Source: Salipiger sp. IMCC34102 (lineage in GTDB: Bacteria > Pseudomonadota > Alphaproteobacteria > Rhodobacterales > Rhodobacteraceae). Taken from it: 64,000 nucleotides of DNA. The stretch is from assembly GCF_004145405.1 (NCBI RefSeq), contig NZ_SELQ01000009.1, positions 43,163 through 107,162 on the forward strand. The letters are read 5' to 3'. A model generated the notes under the pieces. It was not told the DNA's origin, searched no databases, and saw only the letters and a list, made by a program, of their open reading frames with translations. Of the stretch, positions 8,356 through 18,472 are shown in pieces (positions within the stretch are counted from its first letter, which is position 1; the number at the start of each line of letters is the position of its first letter). A program made the translations under genes and the position numbers.

Positions 8356-9228
8356 ATGCGAACTATCTTCGGACTGGTCCTGATCCTTGGTATCGGAATG
8401 GCGGGTTTTGCCGTCTTCATGGTGAAGGACTACATGAGCGCGCAGCAGGCCCAGTTGCAGATCGAGCGCGAGCGCGCCGCTCAGGTGGTCGAGGTCGTCG
8501 AGGTCATTGCCGCAGCAAACCCCATGACCTTCGGTGACAGCCTTCGCCCCGAAGACGTCACTACCGTCGTGCACACCAAGGAGTTTCTGCCGGAGGGTGC
8601 CTTTGCCACCATGGAAGACCTCTTCCCGGAGGGAGAGAACATCACCCGCAGCATGATCCGCCCGGTCGAGCCGAACGAGGTCATCCTGCTCAGCGACGTG
8701 ACCGCCCCGGGAGAGATCGCCACGATCGCGCAGCAGCTCGATCCGCGCATGCGCGCCTTCACGTTCCGGGTCGATGTCTCGACCGGGGTCTCGGGTTTTC
8801 TGCGTCCCGGCGATTTTGTCGATGTCTACTGGACCGGATCGGTGTCTGGGCGCGGTGGTGGCGATCAAACCTATCTCATCGGCAGTTCGATCCCGCTGAT
8901 CGCGGTCGATCAAAGCACGGACCGGAACCTCGCCACCACGCAGGTCCCCAGCACGGTGACTGTTCAGGTCAGCCCCGACGACGTCGCTCGCCTTGCGCAG
9001 GTCAAGTCGGAGGGTGGCTTGAGCCTGGCACTGGTCGGACGCGATTCCAATGTCGACCCCGTTCCGGCCGGCGAACAGGCGATCTTCCTGCCGGAGCCCC
9101 CGGTCGAAGTGGCGGAAGCGCCGGTGGTCGAAGCGCCCGCCCCTGAACCTGCCGCGCCGGAGCGTTGCTATACCACAGTGCGGCGCGGCACCCAGGCGGT
9201 GCAGACCGAGATTGCCTGCTCCAACTAA
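8356..9228 (+). CDS. cpaB: CpaB/RcpC, periplasmic assembly protein of the Flp pilus
   Basis: CpaB is a periplasmic, membrane-anchored part of tad systems thought to stabilise the secretin channel. One membrane helix occupies about residues 4-22 (FGLVLILGIGMAGFAVFMV). A SAF domain follows (VVEVIAAANPMTFGDSLRPEDV), then the RcpC domain (MRAFTFRVDVSTGVSGFLRPGDFVDVYW). The C-terminal 60 residues are Pro/Glu/Ala-rich and end with two cysteines (ERCYTTV, IACSN), which might form a disulfide. The ribosome site AAAGAGGTAATTCG precedes the ATG. The length (290) fits the family. It is separated from cpaC by 244 bases that hold long inverted repeats. Confidence 0.92.
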   Translation: MRTIFGLVLILGIGMAGFAVFMVKDYMSAQQAQLQIERERAAQVVEVVEVIAAANPMTFGDSLRPEDVTTVVHTKEFLPEGAFATMEDLFPEGENITRSMIRPVEPNEVILLSDVTAPGEIATIAQQLDPRMRAFTFRVDVSTGVSGFLRPGDFVDVYWTGSVSGRGGGDQTYLIGSSIPLIAVDQSTDRNLATTQVPSTVTVQVSPDDVARLAQVKSEGGLSLALVGRDSNVDPVPAGEQAIFLPEPPVEVAEAPVVEAPAPEPAAPERCYTTVRRGTQAVQTEIACSN

Positions 9229-9284
9229 ACGCGCAAGCGTCTCGGGCGCGCTTTCCTGCTTGGGACGCAGTGAGGATCGGACTT

Positions 9285-9394
9285 TGGCGACGGCCTTGGA
9301 ATCAAAGCCGTCGCCATCCCCAGCCCGACAAAATTTTGGCTCTGTTGCAAGTTTTCGACATCAACTCCCACCGACAAGTCGTTGATTCTTGCAA
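9285..9394 (+). other. Two stem-loops between cpaB and cpaC
   Basis: TGGCGACGGC at 9285-9294 is the exact complement of GCCGTCGCCA at 9307-9316 around a 12-base loop. A second structure is nested: TTGCAAG (9345-9351) with CTTGCAA (9388-9394) outside, and ATCAAC (9360-9365) with GTTGAT (9381-9386) inside. The second is AT-rich for this genome. They lie in the 3' part of the cpaB message or the 5' leader of cpaC and may set relative expression. No gene is seen in the gap. Confidence 0.55.
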
Positions 9395-9472
9395 ATTTCA
9401 AACCTGCCGGTCATACCTGTCCCAAAGACGGAAAATAACTTCCGCTACCAGTGATCCGAGAGGCAGGTCACG

Positions 9473-10897
9473 ATGAGCTACAAGACGACCCTCAAGGCCG
9501 TTGTCGCAAGTGTCGCGCTTGCCGTATCGTCCGTGCCCTCCGTGGCGCAGGCCCAGGGACTGCGCGTCGTGCGTGGGGCCGCGACGGCCCCGTTGGCGGT
9601 TCCGATGAACCGGGCGATCGTGGTCGAAAGCGACGAACCCTTCACCGAACTGTCGATCGCGAACCCCGGCATCGCCGATATCCTGTCGCTGTCCGATCGG
9701 TCGATCTACCTGCTCGGCAAGGAGCCGGGCCGGACCACCATGACCATCCTCGGCGTCGACGGGCGGCTGATCAGCAACGTCGAGGTGCAGGTCACGCCCG
9801 ATATCGCGGAGTTCAAGGAACGGCTTCAGCAGATCCTGCCGGGCGAACATATCGAGGTGCGCACAGCCAACAACGGCATCGTGCTGTCGGGCACGGTCAG
9901 CTCCATTGCGCGGCTGGACCGGGCGCTGGAACTGGCCGAACGCTACGCGCCGGAACGCGTCTCGAACCTGATGAGCGTCGGCGGCACCCAGCAGGTCATG
10001 CTGAAGGTGCGCTTTGCCGAGATGCAGCGCTCGGTCAGCAAGTCGCTCGCCTCTTCCATCGCGGCGCAGGGCACCGGATTCAGCGGCGATCTGGGCGTGA
10101 CCGGCGGGACAGGCAATCTCGTCGGATCGGGTGCGGTCGCCAACACGTTCTCCGGAAACACGCCCGCCAGCTCGGACGCCAACGGCGCATTCCTCTTCGG
10201 CTTCAACGCCGGCGGGCTCGAGGTCGGGATCCTGCTCGAAGCGCTGGAAAGTCGCGGCGTCGTCCGCACCCTGGCAGAGCCGAACCTGACCGCCCTGTCA
10301 GGGCAGGAAGCCACCTTCCTCGCGGGCGGCGAATACCCCGTTCCCGTGGCGCAGGAAGGCGGCCAGATCTCGATCGATTTCAAGCCGTTCGGGGTAGAGT
10401 TGAATTTCACCCCACGCGTGGTGGACCAGGATATCATCAACCTCGAACTCCTGGCAGCCGTCTCTTCCATCGACCCCAGCAACGGGTTCACGGCCAACGG
10501 ATTTACTGTGGACGCCTTCCGCCGGCGCGAGACCTCGACCACCGTCGAGATGCGCGATGGTGAAAGTTTCGCCATCGCGGGCCTGCTGTCGGACGACTTC
10601 ACCGATCTCAACGGCCAAGTGCCCTGGCTCGGCGACATTCCGGTGCTGGGTGCGCTTTTCCGCTCGACCGAATACAGCCGCCGTCAGACCGAACTGGTCA
10701 TCATCGTGACCCCGCACCTCGTCACGCCGACCCGGGGCGAGGCGCTGGCTCTGCCGACCGACCGGGTGCAGCCGCCGACCGAGCGGGACCTGTTCCTCTT
10801 CGGGCGCGTCGCTGCGTCCAACGCACCTTCGGGCGGAGGTGCCGGAGAGGTCGCGCGCCAAGACTTCTCCGGGTCCTACGGCTACGTGATGGATTGA
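9473..10897 (+). CDS. cpaC: CpaC/RcpA outer-membrane secretin of the Flp pilus
   Basis: This is the ring-forming outer-membrane channel through which the Flp pilus passes. A signal peptide of about 27 residues ends AQAQ. The N-terminal pilus-assembly domain follows (FTELSIANPGIADILSLSD, EPGRTTMTILG), then a BON-like segment (VRTANNGIVLSGTVSS). The secretin core shows the family signature (VRTLAEPNLTALSGQEATF, GGEYPVP, IDFKPFGVELNFTPRV) and the C-terminal PWLGDIPVLGALFRS. It has 474 residues, full length. GAGAGGCAGG precedes the ATG. Its TGA lies 14 bases before the chosen start of the OmpA-like gene, so the two probably share a transcript. Confidence 0.95.
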   Translation: MSYKTTLKAVVASVALAVSSVPSVAQAQGLRVVRGAATAPLAVPMNRAIVVESDEPFTELSIANPGIADILSLSDRSIYLLGKEPGRTTMTILGVDGRLISNVEVQVTPDIAEFKERLQQILPGEHIEVRTANNGIVLSGTVSSIARLDRALELAERYAPERVSNLMSVGGTQQVMLKVRFAEMQRSVSKSLASSIAAQGTGFSGDLGVTGGTGNLVGSGAVANTFSGNTPASSDANGAFLFGFNAGGLEVGILLEALESRGVVRTLAEPNLTALSGQEATFLAGGEYPVPVAQEGGQISIDFKPFGVELNFTPRVVDQDIINLELLAAVSSIDPSNGFTANGFTVDAFRRRETSTTVEMRDGESFAIAGLLSDDFTDLNGQVPWLGDIPVLGALFRSTEYSRRQTELVIIVTPHLVTPTRGEALALPTDRVQPPTERDLFLFGRVAASNAPSGGGAGEVARQDFSGSYGYVMD

Positions 10898-10911
10898 TGA
10901 GGAAGCGTGCG

Positions 10912-11559
10912 ATGACCATGAAGACGATGCTGGTGCTTTGTGTCGCGACCTTGGCGGGATGTGCGGCCGACGGCCGGTTCGACCGGCCCGTGGCGTCCGA
11001 ACTGGATGCCAGCGGCTTCGGCAGTGCGACGGCGATGAACCAGGCGGCGATGATGGGCCGCGGCGGGTCGGCGACCGACGTGCTTGCTTTGCGGTTCGCG
11101 CGCGAGGTCGAGTCGACCATCAACTTCGCCTTCAACTCCAGCGCCTTGTCGCCGCAGGCGCAGGCCACGTTGCAACGGCAGGCCGATTGGATCCGGCAAT
11201 TTCCGGAGGTGCGCTTCTCGGTCTATGGACATACCGACCTCGTGGGATCCAATGCATCCAACGAGGCACTGGGGCGCGCCCGCGCGCAAGCCGCGGTCGC
11301 TTATCTCGTGGCCCTCGGGGTCGACCGCAGCCGTCTTCGCGCGCTCGTCTCTTTTGGAGAAACGCGCCCGGTGGTCGCCACGCAGGCGCCGGAGCGGGCC
11401 AATCGCCGCACGGTAACGGAAGTGTCCGGCTTCGTCGGCGACGGGGGCCGTCCTACGCCGCTGAACGGAAAGTATGCGCAAGTCGTCTTCCGTGAATACA
11501 TCGTCAGCGCGGTGCCGCCGTCGGAAATCCCCGAAAGCCAATCCACCATCGGGGAGTGA
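10912..11559 (+). CDS. OmpA-family lipoprotein of the tad locus
   Basis: The product is a 215-residue lipoprotein with an OmpA peptidoglycan-binding domain. The signal peptide ends in a lipobox LAGC, making Cys17 the lipidated residue. The OmpA fold runs from about residue 60 to 165: INFAFNSSALSPQAQATL, then FSVYGHTDLVGSNASNEAL and ARAQAAVAYLVALGV. It probably anchors the secretin to the cell wall, the place CpaD takes in other tad systems. The ATG at 10912 is preferred because GAGGAAG sits seven bases upstream and the signal peptide then starts cleanly; an ATG at 10897 overlapping the cpaC stop is the alternative. The family is common at this position in Rhodobacterales tad loci. Confidence 0.88.
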   Translation: MTMKTMLVLCVATLAGCAADGRFDRPVASELDASGFGSATAMNQAAMMGRGGSATDVLALRFAREVESTINFAFNSSALSPQAQATLQRQADWIRQFPEVRFSVYGHTDLVGSNASNEALGRARAQAAVAYLVALGVDRSRLRALVSFGETRPVVATQAPERANRRTVTEVSGFVGDGGRPTPLNGKYAQVVFREYIVSAVPPSEIPESQSTIGE

Positions 11560-11603
11560 TGGGGGCCGCTCTGGGTATCACAAGCATGTGACGGGCCCCC
11601 ATC
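11558..11603 (+). terminator. Stem-loop overlapping the stop codon of the OmpA-like gene
   Basis: GATGGGGGCC at 11558-11567 pairs perfectly with GGCCCCCATC at 11594-11603. The left arm begins inside the TGA of the upstream gene, and the loop is 26 bases. There is no T-run. The remaining 180 bases before cpaE hold no gene. It is the fourth such structure in an intergenic gap of this locus. Confidence 0.55.
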
Positions 11604-11783
11604 GTCGCCAATCAACGCACAATGACGACGAATTTGACCCATTCCTGCCCATATTGCCTGACAATTCTGGCCCAACGAACAAGCATCCCGAGAATCGGGA
11701 ACTCGTGGGACCGGACGGCGGAAGGACTTCATCGACCTTCCTGACCCCCGGCCACGGCTGTTGAGGTTAGGACGACTGGTTGC

Positions 11784-13040
11784 ATGAATAGTATTGCCAT
11801 AACACCGCTCGCGTCCCCGGCTCTCGTGGCCTGTACCGTCAGCCGGGACATCCAGCATTTCGATTTCCTGATCGAGGACATGGAGGCCGCCCTGGGCGAA
11901 CGCTGGGGCGACCTTGGTTTCGCCGATGCCGCGACCTTCATGGTCCAGCCCGATGCCGCGACCATGGAATTCATCGCGATCGCCCTGACCCACGAGGACG
12001 AAAGCAGCATCGACGATGTCGTGGGCGTGATCGCCAAGGCGAAGGCCGCGGGGATCAAGGTCATCCTCATCGCCGAAGATCTGGGCCCTGCGATCCTGCA
12101 TCGGCTGTTGCGCGAAGGCGGCGACGAGTTCGTCCCCTACCCTCTTCCGGAGAACGCCCTGGCCGAAGCCATCGAGCGGGTGATGACCCCCGAGCCCGAA
12201 GCGGACGGCGGGGACATAAACCCCGAAACACCGCGCGCGTCCGCGCCGAATGGACAGCGCGAGGGTGTGTTGATCGCGGCCCATGGCATGGCAGGCGGCA
12301 CCGGGTGCACGACCTTCGCCGTCAATCTTGCGTGGGAACTGGCCAACGTGAACAAGAAGGGCGATCAGCCCCGCGTCTGCCTGATCGACCTCGACCTGCA
12401 ATTCGGCACGACGTCGACTTACCTCGACCTGCCGCGCAGGGAAGCGGTGTTCGAACTGCTTTCCGACGTGGCCAACATGGACGCCACGTCGTTCATGCAG
12501 GCACTCAGCACCTACGATGGCCGTCTGAATGTCCTGACCGCGCCGTCGGACATGATCCCGCTCGACCTGATCGGCCCCGACGAGGTCGCAGCCATCCTGG
12601 AGATCGCGCGGACGAACTTCGATTACGTCGTGATCGACATGCCCTCCGTCATGGTCGAATGGTCGCAAACCGTCCTCGAGACCGCGCATGTCTATTTCGC
12701 CCTGCTCGAGATGGACATGCGCTGCGCGCAGAACATCCTTCGGCTCAAGCGGACGCTGCAGTCCGAGGACTTGCCCTTCGAAAAGCTGCGCTTCGCGATG
12801 AACCGCGCCCCGGGCCTGACCGATCTGACCGGCAAGGCCCGAATCAAGCGATTGGCGGAATCGCTGGGGATCTCGGTCGAACTGATGATGCCGCAAGGCG
12901 GCAAGCAGGTTCCGCAGGCCTGCGATTATGGAACACCGCTGGCGGTCAGCGCGCGCAAGAATCCGCTTCGCCGCGAGATCGAGAAGCTCGCGGGCTCCAT
13001 CCATCAGGTCAACTACGCCGACACCTCCGTGTCGGGCTGA
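11784..13040 (+). CDS. cpaE: CpaE/TadZ, ParA-like ATPase that localises the pilus machine
   Basis: CpaE/TadZ proteins place the tad machine, often at a cell pole. Residues 1 to about 135 resemble an atypical receiver domain (LIEDMEAALGERW, IKVILIAEDLGPAILHRLL) without a clear phospho-acceptor. From about residue 150 a MinD/ParA-type ATPase follows, with a deviant P-loop AHGMAGGTGCTTFAVN in which the usual lysine is missing, as in many TadZ. The block DLDLQFGTTSTYLDL and the later VIDMPSVMVEW correspond to the switch regions. It has 418 residues. AGGAC lies about ten bases before the ATG. It is followed after 12 bases by cpaF, so these form one translational unit. Confidence 0.92.
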   Translation: MNSIAITPLASPALVACTVSRDIQHFDFLIEDMEAALGERWGDLGFADAATFMVQPDAATMEFIAIALTHEDESSIDDVVGVIAKAKAAGIKVILIAEDLGPAILHRLLREGGDEFVPYPLPENALAEAIERVMTPEPEADGGDINPETPRASAPNGQREGVLIAAHGMAGGTGCTTFAVNLAWELANVNKKGDQPRVCLIDLDLQFGTTSTYLDLPRREAVFELLSDVANMDATSFMQALSTYDGRLNVLTAPSDMIPLDLIGPDEVAAILEIARTNFDYVVIDMPSVMVEWSQTVLETAHVYFALLEMDMRCAQNILRLKRTLQSEDLPFEKLRFAMNRAPGLTDLTGKARIKRLAESLGISVELMMPQGGKQVPQACDYGTPLAVSARKNPLRREIEKLAGSIHQVNYADTSVSG

Positions 13041-13052
13041 ACGAGGTAGACG

Positions 13053-14513
<1,461 letters not shown>

Positions 14514-14517
14514 GCCG

Positions 14518-15486
14518 ATGACCTTCCCCACCGAATTCTTCATCTACGCGATCATCTTCGGGGCGGTCCTCGCGGTCGTCCAGGGCGCCTACCTGGTGCT
14601 CTTCGGCAAATCGATCACGATGCACGGCAAGGTCAACCGTCGCCTGCAACTGCTGGAGAAGGGCGGCAACCGCGAGGAAGTGCTCGAGCAGCTCCGCAAG
14701 GAGATGACGCAGCATATCTCCTCCCAGCGGATCCCGCTCTACGCGATCCTTGCCCAGCGCGCGCAGAAGGCCAACATCGCCTTTTCCCCACCGCAGCTGA
14801 TCATGCTGATGGCGGGCGTCAGCGCGATGGCCTTCGCTGCCATGACCGTCATGACCGAAGTGGCCCTGGGCACCCGCATCGCCCTGGGCATCGCGATGGG
14901 CGTCGGCGGCGTCTTCATGTGGGTCAACGGCAAGGCCAAGAAACGCATGGCCAAGATGGAGGAACAACTTCCCGAGGCCGTCGAGCTGATGGTCCGGTCG
15001 CTGCGGGTGGGACATCCGTTCTCCTCCGCCGTGGCGATCGTCGCGCGGGAAATTCCCGACCCCCTGGGATCGGAGATGGGCGTCATCTCGGACGAGGCCG
15101 CCTACGGTCGCGACATCGGCGAATGCCTGAAAGCGATGGCAGAGCGGCTGGACAGCCAGGACATGCGGTTCCTCGCAGTGGCGGTGACGATCCAGCAGAC
15201 CTCCGGCGGTAACCTGGCCGAGGTCCTGGCGGGCCTTGCCAAGGTCATCCGTGCCCGGTTCCGACTGTTCCGGCAGGTCAAGGCGATCACGTCCGAGGCC
15301 AAGATGTCGGGCAACCTGTTGTCGGCTTTCCCGCTGGGCGCATTGGTGCTGATCAACCTTGTCCAGCCCGGCTATTACGACGAAGTCATGAACGAGCCGA
15401 TCTTCGTGCCCGCAGCCCTGGTCGTCGCGGCCTTCCTGAGCGTGAACCTTTTTGTGATGCGCCAGCTCGTCAACATCAAGGTCTAG
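14518..15486 (+). CDS. tadB: TadB, inner-membrane platform protein
   Basis: TadB and TadC together form the inner-membrane platform that couples the CpaF ATPase to pilin extraction. The protein has one N-terminal membrane helix (about 8-28), a pair of helices around 95-140 (LIMLMAGVSAMAFAAM, GIAMGVGGVFMWV), the cytoplasmic type II secretion F domain (AVELMVRSLRVGHPFSSA through QTSGGNLAEVLAGLA), and two C-terminal helices. The FxxA block with 322 residues is as expected. The gene begins four bases after cpaF and is followed by tadC after 11 bases. Confidence 0.93.
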   Translation: MTFPTEFFIYAIIFGAVLAVVQGAYLVLFGKSITMHGKVNRRLQLLEKGGNREEVLEQLRKEMTQHISSQRIPLYAILAQRAQKANIAFSPPQLIMLMAGVSAMAFAAMTVMTEVALGTRIALGIAMGVGGVFMWVNGKAKKRMAKMEEQLPEAVELMVRSLRVGHPFSSAVAIVAREIPDPLGSEMGVISDEAAYGRDIGECLKAMAERLDSQDMRFLAVAVTIQQTSGGNLAEVLAGLAKVIRARFRLFRQVKAITSEAKMSGNLLSAFPLGALVLINLVQPGYYDEVMNEPIFVPAALVVAAFLSVNLFVMRQLVNIKV

Positions 15487-15497
15487 GACGCACCGCC

Positions 15498-16463
15498 ATG
15501 CAAGCCTTCAATGACACCCTCGTTCAACTGCTCGGCCCGTTCGGCCCTGTCCTGCTCGTCGGCGCATTGGGGTTCGTTCTGATCCTTTGTGCGATCCCCG
15601 TGCTCCTGCATCGCAAGCCCGACCCGCTGGACAAGCTCAGGGCGGCCCCGACGAAGGTCGAGGCCACCCCCAAAGCCCAGAGGCTGCGGGAAGCCAAGAA
15701 GAAGGACCAGCTGGAGAAATACGCCAACTTCCTGGAACCGCAGGACGCGCAGGAATACAGCGCCATCAAGCTCAAGCTTCTGCAGGCGGGCTACAAGAGC
15801 AAGAACGCCGTTCGGAACTACCACTTCGCGCAGTTCGCACTGGGGATCGTCGGGCTGATCCTGGGCTTCATCTACGCGTTGCCCGAAATGGGGACGCCCG
15901 CGTCCACGACCCAGTCGATCGCGATGAAGATCCTGATCCCCGGCGGGGCGGGCTACCTGTTGCCGAAATACTGGGTCACCCGTCGCCAGGCCACCCGGAT
16001 CCAGAACATCGAGGACGGCTTTCCCGACAGCCTCGATCTGATGCTGGTCTGCGTCGAGGCGGGCCAGTCGCTCGACCAGTCGATCCGCCGCGTCGCCAGC
16101 GAGCTGAAATCCGGTTTTCCGGACCTCGCCGAGGAATACGAGATCGTCAGCCAGGAGATGAAGGCCGGCAAGGAGCGCGAATTCGTCCTGCGCGACATGG
16201 CCGAACGCTGCGGCACCACCGACATCACGAGCTTCACGACCGTGATGATCCAAAGCGCGCAATTCGGCACCTCGATCGCCGATGCGCTGCGGGTCTATGC
16301 TGCGGAGATGCGCGAAAAGCGCGTGCTGAAAGCTGAAGAAAAGGCCAACAAGCTGCCTACGAAGATGACCGTCGCCACGATGATGTTGACCGTTCCGCCG
16401 CTGCTTCTCATTTTGATCGGACCGTCGGTTCATGGCATGCTGGGCATGATGAACGGCGGCTGA
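15498..16463 (+). CDS. tadC: TadC, inner-membrane platform protein
   Basis: This is the second platform subunit, homologous to TadB. An N-terminal helix (about 12-34) is followed by a charged stretch, a helix pair around 110-160, the F domain (FPDSLDLMLVCVEAGQSLDQS, then the block ending CGTTDITSFTTVMIQSAQFG) and a final helix near the C-terminus. AGGACG precedes the ATG. The length of 321 residues is close to that of TadB, which fits the usual pair. The next gene, a TPR lipoprotein, begins 19 bases later. Confidence 0.93.
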   Translation: MQAFNDTLVQLLGPFGPVLLVGALGFVLILCAIPVLLHRKPDPLDKLRAAPTKVEATPKAQRLREAKKKDQLEKYANFLEPQDAQEYSAIKLKLLQAGYKSKNAVRNYHFAQFALGIVGLILGFIYALPEMGTPASTTQSIAMKILIPGGAGYLLPKYWVTRRQATRIQNIEDGFPDSLDLMLVCVEAGQSLDQSIRRVASELKSGFPDLAEEYEIVSQEMKAGKEREFVLRDMAERCGTTDITSFTTVMIQSAQFGTSIADALRVYAAEMREKRVLKAEEKANKLPTKMTVATMMLTVPPLLLILIGPSVHGMLGMMNGG

Positions 16464-16482
16464 ACGACAAGGCGAGGCACGG

Positions 16483-17025
16483 ATGACGCGCGGACGATCG
16501 GTCCTTTGGTTCGCCCTGCTTCTGGCGGCTTGCGGGCCGCCCTCATTCGAAACGGATGGCGTCTTCGCCCCCGGCATCGCGGGCGAGGCGACAACCGATG
16601 GGCTGGAAACCGGCCACCGGCTGATGGCCTCGGGCAACTACGAACTGGCCTTGCGCGCCTATACCCGCGCCGCCGCCCAGCAAGGCCTGAACGTCGATAC
16701 GCTCTCGGCGCTTGGTTCGGCCAACCTGCGGCTGGGACGGCTCGGCCAGGCCGAAGAACTGTTACGCCGCGCCGTGCGCGAAGATCCCGGGTTTTCCCCC
16801 GCCTGGAACAACCTCGGCGTGCTTTTGATGGAGCGGCGCGAGTACGGCGAGGCAGCAGAGGTGTTCCGTCGCGCATTTGCCACGGACAACGGAAATTCGG
16901 ACCGGATCCGGGCGAACCTGGCGCTCGCGCTTGCCAAACGCGACGACGCGCTCTTTGTTGATGACCAACAGGACCAGCTCGATCTGGTCGTCATGGGCGC
17001 GGGCGAAACCGTGGACCCGCTTTGA
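16483..17025 (+). CDS. TPR lipoprotein of the tad locus (TadD-like, short)
   Basis: The product is a 180-residue lipoprotein with tetratricopeptide repeats. The signal peptide ends LLAAC, so Cys17 would be lipidated. Three TPR units can be read from about residue 45 to 150: LASGNYELALRAYTRAA-like, LGRLGQAEELLRRAVREDP and MERREYGEAAEVFRRAF. TadD proteins are TPR lipoproteins needed for pilus assembly, possibly as pilotins for the secretin. Two such genes are present in tandem here, this one shorter and lacking the C-terminal part of the next. It is tightly spaced after tadC. The exact function is not shown by sequence. Confidence 0.82.
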   Translation: MTRGRSVLWFALLLAACGPPSFETDGVFAPGIAGEATTDGLETGHRLMASGNYELALRAYTRAAAQQGLNVDTLSALGSANLRLGRLGQAEELLRRAVREDPGFSPAWNNLGVLLMERREYGEAAEVFRRAFATDNGNSDRIRANLALALAKRDDALFVDDQQDQLDLVVMGAGETVDPL

Positions 17026-17051
17026 GGCAGTCGCAGAAAAGGACGCATTCC

Positions 17052-17891
17052 ATGCGCCACCCGATCCTGATCGCCCTTTCGGGGGTTCTTCTCCTGTCGG
17101 CCTGTGCGCGGGATGGCGACGCCGAGGTTCAGCGCGCGCTTCAGGACATGAACATCGCCGAGGAAACGAACCTCAACGACGTGATGATGACCGTCGCCGC
17201 GCCCGAGGAGGCGGTGAACTACTTCACCAAGGCGCTCAGCTCCGATCCCGGCCGGATCGATCTGCAACGCGGGCTTGCCGCCTCGTTGGTGCGCGCGGGA
17301 CGCGCGACCGAAGGAGTGACGGCCTGGACCCGCGTGACGCGGCACACCGCGTCCAACAACGACGACCTCGTGGAACTGGCCGATGCGCAGATCCGTGCGA
17401 ACGACTGGGACACGGCGGCCATGACGCTGGCGGCCATTCCGCCGACGCATGAAACCTTCAACCGCTACAAGCTCGAGGCGATGATCGCCGACAGCCGACA
17501 GCAATGGGACAAGGCCGACGCCTTCTACGAGACGGCGGCGGGATTGACGACCACCCCCGCGGGCGTGATGAACAACTGGGGGTTCTCAAAGCTCACCCGA
17601 GGCGATTACCGCGGCGCCGAGCGTCTGTTCACCGACGCCCTGCGCCAGGACAGCAGCCTGTTCACCGCCAAGAACAACCTCGTGATGGCGCGCGGCGCGC
17701 AGCGGCAATATACCCTGCCGGTCGTTCCGATGGACCAGACCGAACGGGCGCAGCTTCTCTACACGCTGGCGCTCACGGCGATCAAGCAAAGCGACGTGAG
17801 CATCGGCAAGACCCTCCTGACGGAGGCGATCGAGACGCATCCCCGCCACTTCGAGGAAGCCTCCCGCGCGCTGCGCGCACTCGAGGTCTAG
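17052..17891 (+). CDS. tadD: TadD-like TPR lipoprotein
   Basis: This 279-residue lipoprotein is the longer of two TPR proteins in the locus and the better match to TadD. The lipobox LLSAC puts the lipid on Cys18. TPR-like helices run through the rest, for example VNYFTKALSSDPGRIDLQRG, and then MNNWGFSKLTRGDYRGAER followed by NLVMARGAQRQY. The ATG at 17052 is chosen because AAAAGGACG lies eight bases upstream and the signal peptide starts there; an ATG at 17022 overlapping the previous stop is in frame but gives a charged non-signal start. The prepilin peptidase gene follows after four bases. Confidence 0.85.
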   Translation: MRHPILIALSGVLLLSACARDGDAEVQRALQDMNIAEETNLNDVMMTVAAPEEAVNYFTKALSSDPGRIDLQRGLAASLVRAGRATEGVTAWTRVTRHTASNNDDLVELADAQIRANDWDTAAMTLAAIPPTHETFNRYKLEAMIADSRQQWDKADAFYETAAGLTTTPAGVMNNWGFSKLTRGDYRGAERLFTDALRQDSSLFTAKNNLVMARGAQRQYTLPVVPMDQTERAQLLYTLALTAIKQSDVSIGKTLLTEAIETHPRHFEEASRALRALEV

Positions 17892-17895
17892 GCGG

Positions 17896-18387
17896 GTGTT
17901 CGCGCTCGACCCCCTGGCCGCGTGGTGGTTCCTTCTGCCTGCCGTCCCGGTCTCGCTTTGGGCGGCCTACGCTGATCTGTCCACCATGAAGATACCCAAC
18001 AAGGCCGTGCTGACCCTTCTGGCAGGCTATGCGGTCTTGGGACTACTCGCCCTGCCGCTGGACGCCTACCTGTGGCGCTACCTCCACCTCGTGCTGGTAC
18101 TCATCGGCGGCATCGCGCTGAACGTGGTGGGGGGTCTTGGTGCGGGCGACGCGAAATTCATGGCCGCCGCGGCCCCCATGGTGGCCGCCGCCGACGCGGG
18201 CCGCGTGTTGATGCTTCTGGGGGTGTGCATGTTGCTGGGCTTTGCGGTGCACCGCATCCTGCGCGCTACCCCCCTGCGCCGCCGCGTGCCACACTGGGCC
18301 AGCTGGGACTCCGGCCGCAAGTTCCCCTTGGGGCTGCCGCTGGCGCTGACGCTGCTGATCTACCTCGGACTGGCCGCATTGGGCTGA
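17896..18387 (+). CDS. cpaA: CpaA/TadV prepilin peptidase (A24 family)
   Basis: This small aspartic protease in the inner membrane cuts the leader from Flp pilin precursors. It has 163 residues and about five membrane helices. The two catalytic aspartates are Asp27 in AAYADLSTMKIPN and Asp85 in the GAGD of GGLGAGDAKFMAA, matching the GxGD signature. The start is a GTG at 17896, four bases after the tadD stop, with GGCGG immediately upstream. It lacks the N-methylation domain of PilD, as is normal for TadV. Its substrates should include the pilin at 7558; whether it can cut the second pilin with Cys before the cut site is doubtful. Confidence 0.92.
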   Translation: MFALDPLAAWWFLLPAVPVSLWAAYADLSTMKIPNKAVLTLLAGYAVLGLLALPLDAYLWRYLHLVLVLIGGIALNVVGGLGAGDAKFMAAAAPMVAAADAGRVLMLLGVCMLLGFAVHRILRATPLRRRVPHWASWDSGRKFPLGLPLALTLLIYLGLAALG

Positions 18388-18472
18388 TGCCGCCTGCCGG
18401 CGCCGATTTGTCCATCATTCGGCCTTAAAGTGGCGCGATACTGTCCCCGCAACAGGTATCGAAGGTCTGCCC

